Shown piece by piece: positions 11,401 to 20,458 of a DNA stretch of 64,000 bases; position 1 is the stretch's first letter; every line of letters begins with the position of its first letter. Both the position numbers and the translations under genes were made by a program. The notes under the pieces were generated by a model. The model saw only the letters and a list, made by a program, of their open reading frames with translations. It was not told the DNA's origin and made no database searches. The DNA lies in NCBI GenBank assembly GCA_947646735.1, contig CANTFK010000842.1, positions 310,001 to 374,000 on the forward strand, written 5' to 3'. Origin of the DNA: Peronospora farinosa. Its lineage: Eukaryota; Oomycota; Peronosporomycetes; Peronosporales; Peronosporaceae.

Positions 11401-12150
11401 TAAAGGGCGGGTGAGTGGTGAATACGGAAGATCGTCAAGCACATGGACACCTACTTATATGTTGAGGAGACGGGACAAGAATGCACGGGTCTTGCCGCAG
11501 TTCGGAAGACCAGCGCGCAGGGGACAGCTGTGGAGAAGTGCCAGAGAAATGGGGGCCCTTCGTAGTTATTATAATAATTGGCGTGAAAGATCTCGGTCAC
11601 TCTCTTGAATGAGTGACAGGGAGTGACCAGGGCCCCGAACTGGTCCAAGGTCCCGAGTTCGGAGAAGGTACTAGGATGTCCTACACTACAGACCAAAGGA
11701 CCAGCTGCTAGGGCAGCTTAGGTTGACCCCAGGTAACAGTTGGGTCCCAGACAACAGGTGGACCCAGGTGACCGGTGCACCTCAGGGGTACCAGGATACC
11801 GGGGCCCAGGGGTACGGGGGCCCAGAAGTACCGAGGCCCAGGGGTACGGGGGCCCAGGTGTACAGGGGACCAGGGGTACAGGTGCACAGGGGTACAGGGG
11901 TACAGGGGCCTAGGGGTAACAGGGTACCGGGGCCCAGGGGTACCGAGGCCCAGGGTACCGAGGCCCAGGGTACAGGGGCCCAGGGGTACCAGGGCCCAAT
12001 GTCCGAGGGTGCAGAACCGGTACACAGAATATCGAAGATTACAGAAAGTACAGGGCACCAAGGAACCAGTTCTTCCTCCAGGAGTCGGCACGTGGCACTA
12101 TCCAGATTAAAGGGTTAGGGTTAGGCAAGAAAAGCATACAAGGAATAAGG
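11400..12150. repeat. Promoter-like repeat region with GC-rich minisatellite (left copy)
   Basis: This segment recurs at about 23225-23945 in direct orientation and at about 27408-28200 inverted. It contains AATAAA near 11399, and a TATA-like ACATATAAG read on the minus strand (about 11452-11460) 5' of the antisense ORF. From about 11760 to 12000 it holds a degenerate minisatellite built on GGGGTACC and GGGGCCCAG units that is open in several frames on both strands. Direct copies flank the Ty3/gypsy element, so it may be, or include, an LTR. I could not fix the termini or a primer-binding site. Confidence 0.6.
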
Positions 12151-12954
12151 TAAATAAACACACTCGAATTTGCAATACACGTGGCAGCTTTAAGCGCCCC
12201 TCCTAAGCTTCTCCGTCGATTCACCTCTTCCGGGCGGGATACCCTTTGGCCCCCCGACGTCCAGCAGGTGTTAGACGGCTCAAGCAACGCAAGTTGAACC
12301 TCAGGATAGTTGGCCTGAGGTGTTAAGTAAGTGTCAACACTCTACGACCCGCTACAGGAAGCGGTTTCCCTACGGGGAAGAACACAAAGGGGTCCAAGGA
12401 CCAAGAACAGTCAGCCACCAAAGGGGTACGCAGTACCAGGTGCATCGCTCTCGACTAAGTCGATTGAGCCCAAGAAACCCGGTCCCAAGTGAAGTATATC
12501 CACTCGGGGACCACCAAGTCCAAGTCCTATACAAAGACCAAGTCTTTAAGTCTCTTGCGTCTAACGAGGAGCAAGACCAGCCAAGCCGACGGGTACACAA
12601 GGTGAGACCCAAGGTTGACGCGACACGGTATCGGAGTACCCTCGGCAGTCCGGCGCTGTGTGTGTTTGTGGTTCTCTCACGTTGTTTGAGAATTTACTCC
12701 ACCACAATGATGCGCGTGCCCGGATCTTCGGGAGACGCGGGATTTCACCGTGAGTCCCACAAAGAAGAAAAGACAACGGTCAAGATAGACCAAGGGACGG
12801 CCAAGACACTGGAAACCGGATCGCCAGTGATCAAGAAGGAAGAAGCATCGGAGGACCTGCAGAGCCCGGGGAGGAGCTCTGCTATTGAGGTCAAGGTGGA
12901 ATATGAAGAAAACCACAAAATCCTCCCCCTTATGTCTTCGTTGAAGAAGACAAC
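12151..12954. other. Leader of the Ty3/gypsy element
   Basis: An open frame at 12320-12997 runs through this stretch but has no recognised domain, and it overlaps the start of the gag-like frame. It is most simply the untranslated leader or upstream gag sequence of the retroelement. I could not identify a tRNA primer-binding site. Confidence 0.4.
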
Positions 12955-15180
12955 ATGGGCCATAATAAATATTATGGTCCAGGGGTCCCAAGTTTGACAG
13001 CGAAAGCTAAAAAACAAGGGACCCCGAAGCAAGCCTCCCAACCTACCACTCAAGAGCCAAAGGTGCCCAAGAACAAGCAAAAGAAGCAGAAGCATACCAA
13101 GTTGAAGGCACCGAGAGGCGGAGACACGACGGACGAGTCGGGAGAGAGCCAAGGCGTGGCTAGTAAGGACTGGAAAGAAGAAGATTTGGAAGAAGCCTAC
13201 CATCGGAATAAATTGAAGAAGTTTCTCCGAAAGGACCCGGTGATGAAGGCGCTCAAGGTCAAGCTTATGGACCAGGTCCACGGTCCAAAAACGGCTCTTC
13301 CCACCACGACCACAGACCTGGAGGTCCTCAAGGCCGTAATGAATCTGCTACATGAAGCTGGGATGGATGCTGGGAACTTTACCGCTGAGACTCTCTTCGA
13401 TTTCGGATTCGAGACCTTGAAGAAGACCTTATTGACCCTGCATGGTCACCTCAAAACGTTAGTGGGGGAGCTCCCCCCAAAGGAAGTACCCCGTCAAGAT
13501 GGAGGAGTAGTGTATCCTGGTGTGGGCTCTCCTGCTGGGTCATTCGGTGAATCGTCACCAAGGTCTCAATACGAATCAGCCACCTCATCTATGATGTCGG
13601 CTCTGATGGATACGGTGGACCGAATGCAACTGGGTCCAGCTGGTGCAGCGTTGTTGGAAGCACAAATTCGCGAAGCTGGCCATGTGAACACAGCAACCCC
13701 ATGGGTCCAGCGCCAAACACAGGAGGAGACGGAAGCCCGGTGCAAAGTGGAGTCAAGGTTGATAGGGACAAAAACGGACCAGGAAACAAAGACCGAGTCA
13801 GTTTCCCTTAGCGCACTCCAGTCGTACTTTGATAAGGCGATGACCAAGTTCCTTGAAGAGCAAGGCTCCACAAAAGATGCAGTGTACAGGGGACACACCA
13901 CGAAGGGTCAAGGACCAGTTCACCTCAGGTCCTCTCAGCGAATTGAGCGCCTAAGACCACTAGGCGATATCCCTGATGTGGACATGGAGTCTGTGGGGTC
14001 AACCCATGATGAATACGACCCAGATGATTTGACGTTCTCGATGACTTCAGCGCGAGCGACTGTGGCCACGGCTACGGCAGGAGGACCCCCTACTGTTGTT
14101 CCACACATTAGGGTATCGGCCTCGTCGGATCTGAAGGAATTAGCGGAAGGGACCACGATGAAGACCTTGCCAGAAGCTGGAGCACTAAGGTAAAGACGGC
14201 TTTCCTCCGAGACCAGGCACCAGGCAGCGAGAAGTGTCTCATTTTTGGGTCCCTGCTCACAGGTCCAGCTCCGAGTTGGTATCGACAGCTAGGTCGAACA
14301 GTGCGCGTTGATTGGAAACTGCTGCTGCGAGAGTTCCAAGCACAATTTTGCGGCTTGGGGGTGTCGGTGGCCCGACAATATTATCAGGACCGACGAGTCA
14401 CCCTTGGAATATCTGTACCGTTTGAACGTGGCAGGGCTCAGGGCCAAGCTAGATATTAAGGGTGGACCCCCCCCCAGTGTAAAGCGTGAACACGTGGACC
14501 ATTACGTGGAAACCTTGGATGATCGAGAATTAGCGGACCAGCTTACATTGCTCAGACTTTCTTATGCAGATGACCTGGAGGAAGTCCTGCTGGCTCGTCA
14601 GAGAGCGAAGACGCGTCAAGGAAGGGTCTTGTTCGGGTCCAGCAAGTTTCGCCAGAAGGCCCCAACCCCTCCAGACCACACCAAGAGTCAGCTGAGAAGA
14701 CCCGTCCAAGTCATTCGAGCCACTTCTGAAAGTGAAAATGACCAAGGGTCCAGCTCCAGTGGGTCTGAGGGAGAAGGTGACCTCAGAAGAATTTATGCGG
14801 CGGCGAGTAAACCTTACACTGGTAGGGAGAGGAACGCAGATGACCCCCGGGACCATCAGGACCCGGAGCCAGACCGAGGTAGACGTATGGCAGAGGGACC
14901 TGAACAAAAGGTGGTCCCAGGGCCACCCGTGGCAAAGTGTACCCATTGTGGATCTAGGAAGCATGTGGATCTGGACTGTTGGAAGCGACTCGTTTGCGAG
15001 CGCTGTGGAAAGAAGGGTCACCCAGCTGGCCACTGCCTGTTTGTGTGTCGCGGTTGTGGCAAGGTTCATGACGTCGGCAAGTGCCCGATGGAAGAGTTCT
15101 ACAACCTGATTCGCCAGTGGTACAACCCGACCAAGCATGCGGGGCAGCTGCCCGAGGCGGCGGAGAAGATGTTAAATTAG
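12955..15180 (+). pseudogene. gag: Ty3/gypsy gag, frameshifted
   Basis: The gag region is split over three frames. 12955-14193 encodes a lysine-rich N-terminal part. After a one-base shift near 14190, another frame gives a Retrotrans_gag-like core (FLRDQAPG, PSWYRQL, DWKLLLREFQAQF). A second shift near 14380 leads into 14308-15180, which continues with ESPLEYLYRLNVAGLRAKL and ends in Cys/His knuckles (CTHCGSRKHVDLDC, CERCGKKGHPAGHC, CRGCGKVHDVGKC). Gag would form the particle and bind element RNA. The frameshifts make this copy non-functional. Confidence 0.8.
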
Positions 15181-15199
15181 AACGCTCGCCAGGTTTGAA

Positions 15200-16310
15200 T
15201 CTGGTACGAGCCGAGCGTTCTAATTGTTGCATATATGCATTTGTGGAGAAACACCCCGTGGAGAAGGTCAATAAGTTGAATGAATTGATTGGAAATACAT
15301 CGGGCTTTTGCATTAATTCTGTTGCTGCTGTGGCCAATGCATGTATACCTCACGTTTATTCCCGAGGGGAGACTATGATGACATTGGATTTATTGCCGGG
15401 AAAATCAAGAGGATGCTGGAAACACCATGCCCCAGGGAAGTGGTTTAAGCAAGCCAAGGCCTCGGGGAAGGTTAACAGTATTCGTGCGAATCTACTGTTT
15501 TATTCTGGTGCCGAGATATCTAATTTGGATATCGCCTTTGCTCGTAAGGCAGGCTGTCAGATTAACACAAGCGAAAAACAAGAGTGCGTGGGCATTGGAG
15601 AAGCAGTTTACACCACGAAAGGGCGAACGAAGATCAAGATAACGCTGAATGGTGTATTAGTATACTTCTTCAATGTGTGGGTCGGGTTCATGGCCGGCCA
15701 TGATGTACTACTAGGGATGGACTTTATGGTGCCAGCTGGAATTCGTTTGGACATGGCGGATGGAACTATTTGCTTGCCAGACGAAGTTCGAATCCAGCTG
15801 ACAGGTCGCAAGACCTTATATAGTGGCCATATTTCTGAGGTAAAGTTGGGCCAGTACGTGAATTTACCGGCGACAAAATATGTCGAGGTTCCGCTGAAGA
15901 GGGTTACGTCGGACCAGTGGAAATTATGGATGACCCGTGGAGACAGATGGGTGACTATGATGATCCAAGGACATGGTCATCGCCAATTCTTGAGGGTCAC
16001 CAATGTGAGTGACAAGGACCTGATCCTACACGAGGATACCAAGCTGGGCATTTGGCTGGCTAAGGACCGGGTTCCCCGGGCCCATGGATTCGTGTCAGTT
16101 GGTTCTAGGAGGTACGCTGAATGGGAAAATCTAGCCTACCAAGCAATTACCGATGAGGAGGATTCAGAAACTACTCAAGAAGAAGTATACCAAGGTCCGA
16201 TGGTCGAGAAACCTCAGTACGCGACTCCACAGAAAATCAACCAGCTAGAGCTAGCGTGGGAAAAGAAGTATCATCGAAGGGTAGGACCGATATGGAGAGG
16301 GTCCACCTAG
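15200..16310 (+). pseudogene. pol: Ty3/gypsy aspartic protease region, catalytic Asp replaced
   Basis: The frame at 15081-16310 covers the retropepsin region of pol. The active-site triplet normally reads DSGA; here it is YSGA within NLLFYSGAEIS, so the catalytic Asp is Tyr. Downstream, the flap and HDVLLGMDFM segment are intact. The domain lies between the gag zinc knuckles and reverse transcriptase, as expected for Ty3/gypsy. The frame ends in a run of tandem GGTCCACC-type direct repeats near 16300-16345. Confidence 0.8.
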
Positions 16311-16565
16311 AGGGGGGTCCACCGGTCCACCCAGAAGGGGGTCCACCGGTCATCGAGCTGAAGTAGGTACTTCCGATGACCAAGTCTGTGTTCACGAGAG
16401 TGGAGATTTATGTGCCGAGGATATCGACAAAAATTGGTCTGCTATCCCTGAGGTCACCCCATCTACAAACGAAGTTATGTTGGAAGACATCCAGATCCCA
16501 GACCCCGGTGATACTTCAAAGGAGGAGGTAGCCGCCTCCGCCAGATTATATGGAGAAAACGACAT

Positions 16566-17461
16566 TTGCTGATGGGAAAAGGTAATGCATTACCCCCAGC
16601 GGCTCGAGGAGCAGTGTTCGACATTGATGTTGGGAACGCACGGCCAATCGCCCAACGGGTACGGAATGTGGCCCCTCAATTTAGGGAGAAGCTGGCAGAC
16701 CTGATAAAAGGTCTCTTGTCATCCAACATAATCCAGTATTCCACCTCCCCATGGACCAGCCCAATTGTAATTATTGTGAAGAAGAATGGGGTGGATATAA
16801 GGCTGTGCATTGACTACCGGATGGTGACTGACTTAACGCGGCTTATGGTGTACCCTATGCCTCTCGTGAATGAGTTGCTGGAAGACCTAGATAAGGTCTT
16901 GTGGTACTGCTCACTGGATATGGCTAGCGGTTTTTGGGTGGTCAGCATGACTGAACGAGCTCGTTTAATCTCGGCGTTTGTAACCCCGCTCGGATTGTTG
17001 AGTGGAGACGAATGTCGTTCGGACTGAAGAATGCACCACAGATCTATCAGAGACTGTTGGATAACGCTCTATATGGATTCCTAACGATTTCCTCGAAGTC
17101 CAACACTGAGAAACAGGTTGACCTGTTCGAAATAGGTCAACCTGAAGCGGACCACGAGGAGTCCATCTTAGGACGCCGGTTTTATATCGATGATATTTTG
17201 GTAACCTCTGGATCATGGGATGACCTATGCTTAAAAGTGGAAAGACTATTGGAGGTCTGTGATAAGTGGAATTTATCGATCAGCGCGGTAAAAAGTTCAT
17301 GGGGCTGTAAAAAAGTTGATTATCTGGGGCATCGAGTGTATGCGGAGGGGTTGGAGGCCCACCCTAAGGATCTTCAGTCATTGGTGGACTTACCGCTTCC
17401 CACCACCCTAAAAGCCATGCAGTCGTTTCTTGGAAGTCTCGATTACTACAGCCGTTTCTAG
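16566..17461 (+). pseudogene. pol: Ty3/gypsy reverse transcriptase, frameshifted
   Basis: Two overlapping frames (16566-17027 and 17012-17461) supply the RT palm and fingers: SPWTSPIVIIVKKNG, RLCIDYRMVTDLT, YCSLDMASGFW, then MSFGLKNAPQIYQRL and the YIDD active site (FYIDDILV) near 17190. A frameshift separates them near 17000. The second frame ends with a TAG directly after the FLGSLDYYSRF motif, where an intact pol would read on. Confidence 0.85.
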
Positions 17462-17943
17462 AAGACTACGCGATTTATGCGTCCATATTGTACGATCTAA
17501 GAGAAGTGGATTATCACGTATTACGACGACGGATGAGTGAGACTGAGGACACCCAGAGGAGTGACCAGGAGGAAGACCGATGGACTCGGGTGCAGGTGGC
17601 CTTTGCGATATTGAAGAATAAGATAGCCACCTCCCCGATCCTCCGTCATTTTGATCCAGACCGGGAGCCTGTCATTATCGTCTTCGCCAGTGAGTGGGCC
17701 ATCTCGGCATCCCTGGTGCAGGAGTATGAAGGGGTGTATATGCCGGTCACTTTCACGAGTCGGACTTTGAAGCCAAACGAGATCAACTATGGGCTGTTGG
17801 ACAAGGAAGTGTTGGCGCTATTGCGGATACTAGACCTTTGTTACACGTCGCTGGTCACCCGACCTATTAAGGTCTTGACCCGACACTCAACACTGGCGTG
17901 GATAGTCCGGTCACCTGGTCTACAAGGTCGCCTTGGAAATTAG
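17462..17943 (+). pseudogene. pol: Ty3/gypsy RNase H domain (first)
   Basis: After the stop at 17459 the frame continues EDYAIYASILYDL and encodes the RNase H domain normally next to RT: FAILKNKIATSPILRHFD, ASEWAISASLVQEYEG, PVTFTSRTLKPNEINYG, LDKEVLALL and RPIKVLTRHSTLAWI. The usual DAS motif at the first catalytic Asp reads FASEWA, so Asp has been lost. It ends at a TAG at 17941-17943. Confidence 0.75.
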
Positions 17944-18790
17944 GCTGCGCTCCTGTCCCAATGGACGCTAGAAGTGGTCAAGTGTAAGCGCGGCGAAGAT
18001 GAAATACTGAAGACATTAGCGGCAAGCATTACGCCTCGCGAACATGTGGACTCTATTCTATCTTCAATCGCCCCCAAGAAACACCCGCGCCAAGCTATCA
18101 CGGTGGTTCCTCCTACAGTCGAACCCGAGGAAGTCTTGTACGTGGTCAGTTTCGATGGGTCTGCACGAGTTAAACGTGGGGGCGGAGCCTGCAGTGCTAT
18201 CGTATGGCAACTCCCAGGGTGGATCGTGATTGAAGCAGCATCAAGATATTTAACGGAGGCAACGGTAAACGAAGCAGAGTATGAGGGCCTTTTGTTATGT
18301 TTTAGCCTACTAGAGAAATTGGATCGTATACATGAGTTTCTACACATGAAGCGTGAATGGAACCAGAGTGCGAACCGTCTCGCTAACGCGGCCCTGCAAC
18401 AGCAACAAGGGGTCAAAATAATACCTGAGGAAGAGTGGAAAGACCTCGAAGAGATTAATCGTCTGCCTGAACTCTTGGTACCCAAGAATCCCAGCCCAGC
18501 AATGCGAATTACAGCTATCACGAGGTCTCGGGTCCGGTCCAGGATGCCAACAGAGGTTGTGCAAGAAGAGGTGGTGCAACGGATACGAATTGAGCGAATT
18601 TCGGCTGCCCAAGACGAAGAAATGTGGATACGGGATTTGAAGCTTTACTTACGGGGTGAGTGGAGCAGTTTACCCGCAGAAGTGGCGTTGGCATGCGGCA
18701 AGATCGAGACAAATTACGCTTTGGATGATGATGGACTTCTATTGTATTGCCCAGGTCTGGGGACAGCTGAAGAGGATCGCGATGGGTAGA
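17944..18790 (+). pseudogene. pol: Second, archaeal-type RNase H domain and linker
   Basis: The frame 17974-18789 contains VVSFDGSARVKRGGGACSAIVW and TVNEAEYEGLLLC, which are the first blocks of an RNase H-like fold distinct from the one just upstream. The end block reads KREWNQSANRLANAAL, where Asp is expected instead of Asn, and the middle block with a GDS motif seems deleted. A second RNase H is known from some oomycete and plant LTR elements. The rest of the frame leads toward the integrase. Confidence 0.65.
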
Positions 18791-20005
18791 TCCGGCTAGT
18801 GATACCCGAAAGCCTACAACAAGATTTTCTGCACCATTACCACAAGAGTCTTGAAGAGGGACACCAAGGAATCGGCCGCACGTACCAGCGGATACGAAGG
18901 CATTTCCATTGGAGAGGGCTGTTTCGAAGTGTACAGCGCTTCGTTGGTACTTGTGTCGACTGCGAGACCGGAAAAGGTGGACCCAACTTACGAGTGAAGA
19001 CCCCAGGGAATGTTCGGGCAACCTACCCATTTCAGGTCATCGCGATGGATCATATTCCATCGTTGCCCAAGTCGTTCAAGGGAAACACGGAGCTGTAATT
19101 GGGTGGACCTGTTTACTGGTTATGTAATTGCTAAGGCCAGCTCGTCGAGGTCGGCCCAAACCGTGGCAGAAGGGTACGAAGAATGTGTATTTCGAAGGTT
19201 TGGGGCCAGTGAGGCGATTCGACACGACAGAGAACCAAGTTTCATGTCGAATTTCTTTCGCGCTTTCAACCGCATGATTGGGCAAAAGCAGCGGGCCACC
19301 ATGGCCTACCGGCCGCAGGCCAATGGAACTGCGGAAAGGATGGTACAGACGATCACCCGAGCTATCAAGATGTATGTGTCGGAGGTGGACCAGAAAGATT
19401 GGGATGCATATGCGGAACGGCTCACATTTGCGCTGAACACGGCGCAGGACCGGGTCCGAAAGGAGACTCCGTTCTATCTGGTGCACGGTTGGGATGCACG
19501 AAGCACGTTGGAGGCCACTATAGCGCTGGGTAGTACCAGGCGGCGTGACTGTGACCCCCGACGGTGGCGATATGGCGTACAGCGACAGTATCGCCGGGCA
19601 AGGGAACAAGTCGACGAGTTATTGCGATCAGCAATGGAAAGTCGAGCCGAGATCCACAATGAAGAGGTGTCGGATAGCATGATTGAGGAAGAATCTCAGG
19701 TGTGGTTGTATCTAGACCGGGTCAAGGAAGGCTATGCCCGAAAATTGGCCCACCTATGGCATGGGCCATTCCGAGTACGGGAACTGGTGGGGGACCATGC
19801 AGCTCGCCTGGATATCAGTGGGACAGATTATCGCATTTACCCGTTGGTGCACCTTTCGAAGTTGAAGCTAGTTCGGCAATATCCCGACAGATCGAATACG
19901 GTGTTGGTGGTGAACGAGACAGATCGAGTGGATTTTGACGAAGCCCTGTTACCAGAGGATAGCTGGATGCGGAATTGGAAGACAATGAGTATGAAGTGGA
20001 GATGA
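18791..20005 (+). pseudogene. pol: Ty3/gypsy integrase
   Basis: The zinc-binding HHCC block is visible (HHYHKSLEEGHQG to CVDCETG). The catalytic DDE triad residues occur in IAMDHIP, IRHDREPSF and ANGTAERM. The 18799-19098 frame breaks near 19095, and 19010-20005 carries the rest, so one frameshift lies between the first Asp and the following strand. The C-terminal SH3-like region (GPFRVRELVGDHAARLDI, YPLVHLSKLKL) is intact. A piece of this gene is the fragment found in both duplication arms. Confidence 0.88.
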
Positions 20006-20202
20006 TTCTTGACAAGCGCATGGGAAGAAAAACTCGGTATGTTCGTATTCAATGTGAATACCTGGTGCAGTGGAAAGGATACTCCGATACGTCGTGCGTA
20101 GACGAGGTGGACCTCAATTGAGGTGGACTACTTGAGGACTACGAACGCAGGCAAGTCACTCGGAATCGTTTTGAGGTGATGCAGAGCCATGAGGAGTAGA
20201 TG
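19955..20202 (+). pseudogene. pol: Chromodomain at the end of pol
   Basis: A frame beginning within the end of the integrase ORF reads NEYEVEMILDKR, then CEYLVQWKGYSDTSCVDEVDLN, a stop near 20120, and LLEDYERRQ beyond it. This is a chromodomain, marking the element as a chromovirus-type Ty3/gypsy. The expected Trp in the SW-x-x-E motif is Cys (SCVDE), and a nonsense codon follows. Confidence 0.75.
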
Positions 20203-20458
20203 GGAGAGTTCATCTTGGGAAGGCCAAGATGATGCAAGAAGGAGGTGATATTTGTTGCATGCACAGAAATTGGTCAAGTCATGTATTCGAGAAGTGCAGA
20301 AGAACAAGAAGATTGAAGCATTGCTAACCTGTAGAGGACACCGAGGGACTACCTAAGATATGGCACCAAAGAGGAAGATCGAGAATGTGCTAGGGATTTC
20401 GAGGTGAAATGGCATTATCTCAGCTTATCGAGGATACACTTAAAGCTAGTGATAACCC
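20203..20458. other. 3' end of the Ty3/gypsy element and junction
   Basis: A purine-rich tract AAGAAGGAGGTGA (about 20236-20248) followed by TATTTGTTGCATG could be the polypurine tract and the start of a 3' LTR. I cannot find a matching 5' LTR start upstream of gag. The rest shows no gene. Confidence 0.35.

Larger units (their letters stand above)
6553..12150. repeat. Left arm of a large inverted duplication
   Basis: Sequence from about 6553 to 12150 recurs in inverse orientation at about 27408-33046. The arm holds, in order, a non-coding leader, the GH81 gene, about 750 bp of downstream sequence, an integrase fragment (10527-10806), and the N-terminal part of the antisense repeat-protein ORF with its promoter-like region and a GC-rich minisatellite. 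The GH81 proteins of the two arms differ at only four residues by my reading. Divergence looks higher near the outer end. Both outer boundaries are sharp, next to a CAGCTGAACATC motif. Confidence 0.93.

Noticed and set aside
11723..12118. Collagen-like GPRG frames on the plus strand
   Set aside because: They arise from the short GC-rich minisatellite, change frame among copies and have no conserved start.
12109..12125. GGGTTAGGGTTAGG resembling telomere repeats
   Set aside because: Only two units, not of the TTTAGGG type, and one is mutated in the other copies; no array is present.
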